This document shows, piece by piece, positions 5,766 through 6,195 of a stretch of 6,195 nt of DNA. The notes under the pieces were generated by a model. It was not told where the DNA came from. It searched no databases and saw nothing but the letters and a program-made list of their open reading frames with translations. The position numbers were made by a program, and so were the translations under genes. This stretch comes from an uncultured Desulfobulbus sp. (lineage in GTDB: Bacteria; Desulfobacterota; Desulfobulbia; Desulfobulbales; Desulfobulbaceae), in assembly GCA_946539945.1 (NCBI GenBank), contig CAMNHX010000108.1, forward strand, positions 1-6,195, in the 5' to 3' direction. Positions within the stretch are counted from its first letter, which is position 1, and each line of letters opens with the position of its first letter.

Positions 5766-6195
5766 ATGCGTTCCCTGTACAAGACAACCCTGGCGGTGCT
5801 TCTGTGCATTTGCCTGCCGCTGACCCTGATTGCGCTGCCCCTTTCCGGGAGTCTGCACGCCGCTCCGGCCAAGAAGATCCTGTCCACGCAAAGCAAGAGC
5901 AAGGCTGGAGCGCCGGTGCGTCCGGCAACAAAAGCCGCCAAACAGCCGCTTGCGCCACAGGCGGTTAAAAGCGCGGGCACTGGAAACAAGAGAGTCGGAG
6001 CCGGAAACAAAACGGCGCAGACGCCCAGTGTTCGCAGCCAGAGCAAGACAGCGCCCCAACCCGTGCGGACTGCCGCTGTCCAGAAAAACAAGGACTCTGC
6101 AAAGGAAGAGGCGGCCCGCAAAGCCGCTTCAGCCAAGGCGCGTCAGGAGACTGCCCGAACTGCGGCGCGGACGCAGGCGCGTGAAGAGCAGCGGG
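5766..6195 (+). CDS. Exported protein with Lys/Ala-rich linker, N-terminal part only (cut by window edge)
   Basis: 143 codons are visible from ATG 5766, preceded by AGAAGG with a 6-base spacer. The start encodes a typical Sec signal peptide: MRSLYK, a hydrophobic core at about 7-26, then SGSLHA-AP with likely cleavage after Ala32 or Ala33. Two cysteines (14 and 16) are in the hydrophobic core, not in a lipobox position. The mature part is strongly basic and low-complexity to about residue 108 (Lys, Ala, Gln, Pro, Thr), as in periplasmic linkers. From about 109 (KDSAKEEAARKAASAKAR) it becomes an Ala/Glu/Arg/Lys helix, perhaps a coiled coil, running off the edge. The layout would suit a cell-envelope protein such as a TolA/TonB-like spacer or a coiled-coil murein hydrolase activator, but the functional domain is outside the window, so no function is assigned. 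It is divergent from the acyl-CoA-synthetase-like gene, across 270 bp. Confidence 0.75.
   Translation, partial: MRSLYKTTLAVLLCICLPLTLIALPLSGSLHAAPAKKILSTQSKSKAGAPVRPATKAAKQPLAPQAVKSAGTGNKRVGAGNKTAQTPSVRSQSKTAPQPVRTAAVQKNKDSAKEEAARKAASAKARQETARTAARTQAREEQR

Noticed and set aside
5496..6059. 188-codon upstream extension of the acyl-CoA-synthetase-like gene
   Set aside because: The GTG with AGGAG at 5495 gives a normal family length, and the extension is antisense to the signal-peptide gene.
5582..6136. Hydrophobic 184-codon minus-strand frame resembling a membrane protein
   Set aside because: The hydrophobicity is a shadow of the Lys/Ala-rich exported protein read on the opposite strand.

Overview
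The window holds five genes: two complete genes and one partial gene on the minus strand, one small complete gene on the plus strand, and one partial gene on the plus strand. The DNA is GC-rich (high fifties percent by eye), codons favour G/C at the third position, and gaps are short. I see no transposase, CRISPR array, tRNA or rRNA. The DnaG sequence and a diadenylate-cyclase-like protein with a long N-terminal extension fit a sulfate-reducing deltaproteobacterium (Desulfovibrionales-like). That assignment is an impression from protein style, not a search result.

Minus strand, 3159 to 1: a two-gene operon. A 480-residue protein with a C-terminal DisA_N/DAC-type (c-di-AMP synthase-like) domain comes first, and its stop is one base from the start of dnaG (DNA primase). 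dnaG runs off the left edge near its expected C-terminus. dnaG has no good ribosome-binding site of its own, so it is probably translated by coupling to the cyclase-like gene.

3160-3731: a divergent intergenic region carrying a long imperfect hairpin (3309-3385), then a 66-residue acidic protein of unknown function with a strong ribosome-binding site (3405-3605), then two overlapping, mutually exclusive inverted repeats (3607-3632 and 3616-3667). These lie in the convergent gap before the next minus-strand gene. The small gene is therefore bracketed by structured elements on both sides.

Minus strand, 5495 to 3732: a 587-residue acyl-CoA-synthetase-like member of the ANL (AMP-forming) superfamily. 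It has the overall layout of the family but a degenerate P-loop, and alanine where the catalytic A10 lysine should be. A 270-bp, relatively AT-rich divergent promoter region follows. At 5766 a plus-strand gene begins that encodes an exported protein: a signal peptide, then a Lys/Ala/Gln-rich linker, then the start of a charged helix. It is cut by the right edge.

The points most worth a second look are the pairing of a nucleotide second-messenger synthase-like gene with primase, the RYN variant in its active-site motif, the lysine-less adenylating enzyme, and the hairpins around the small gene.
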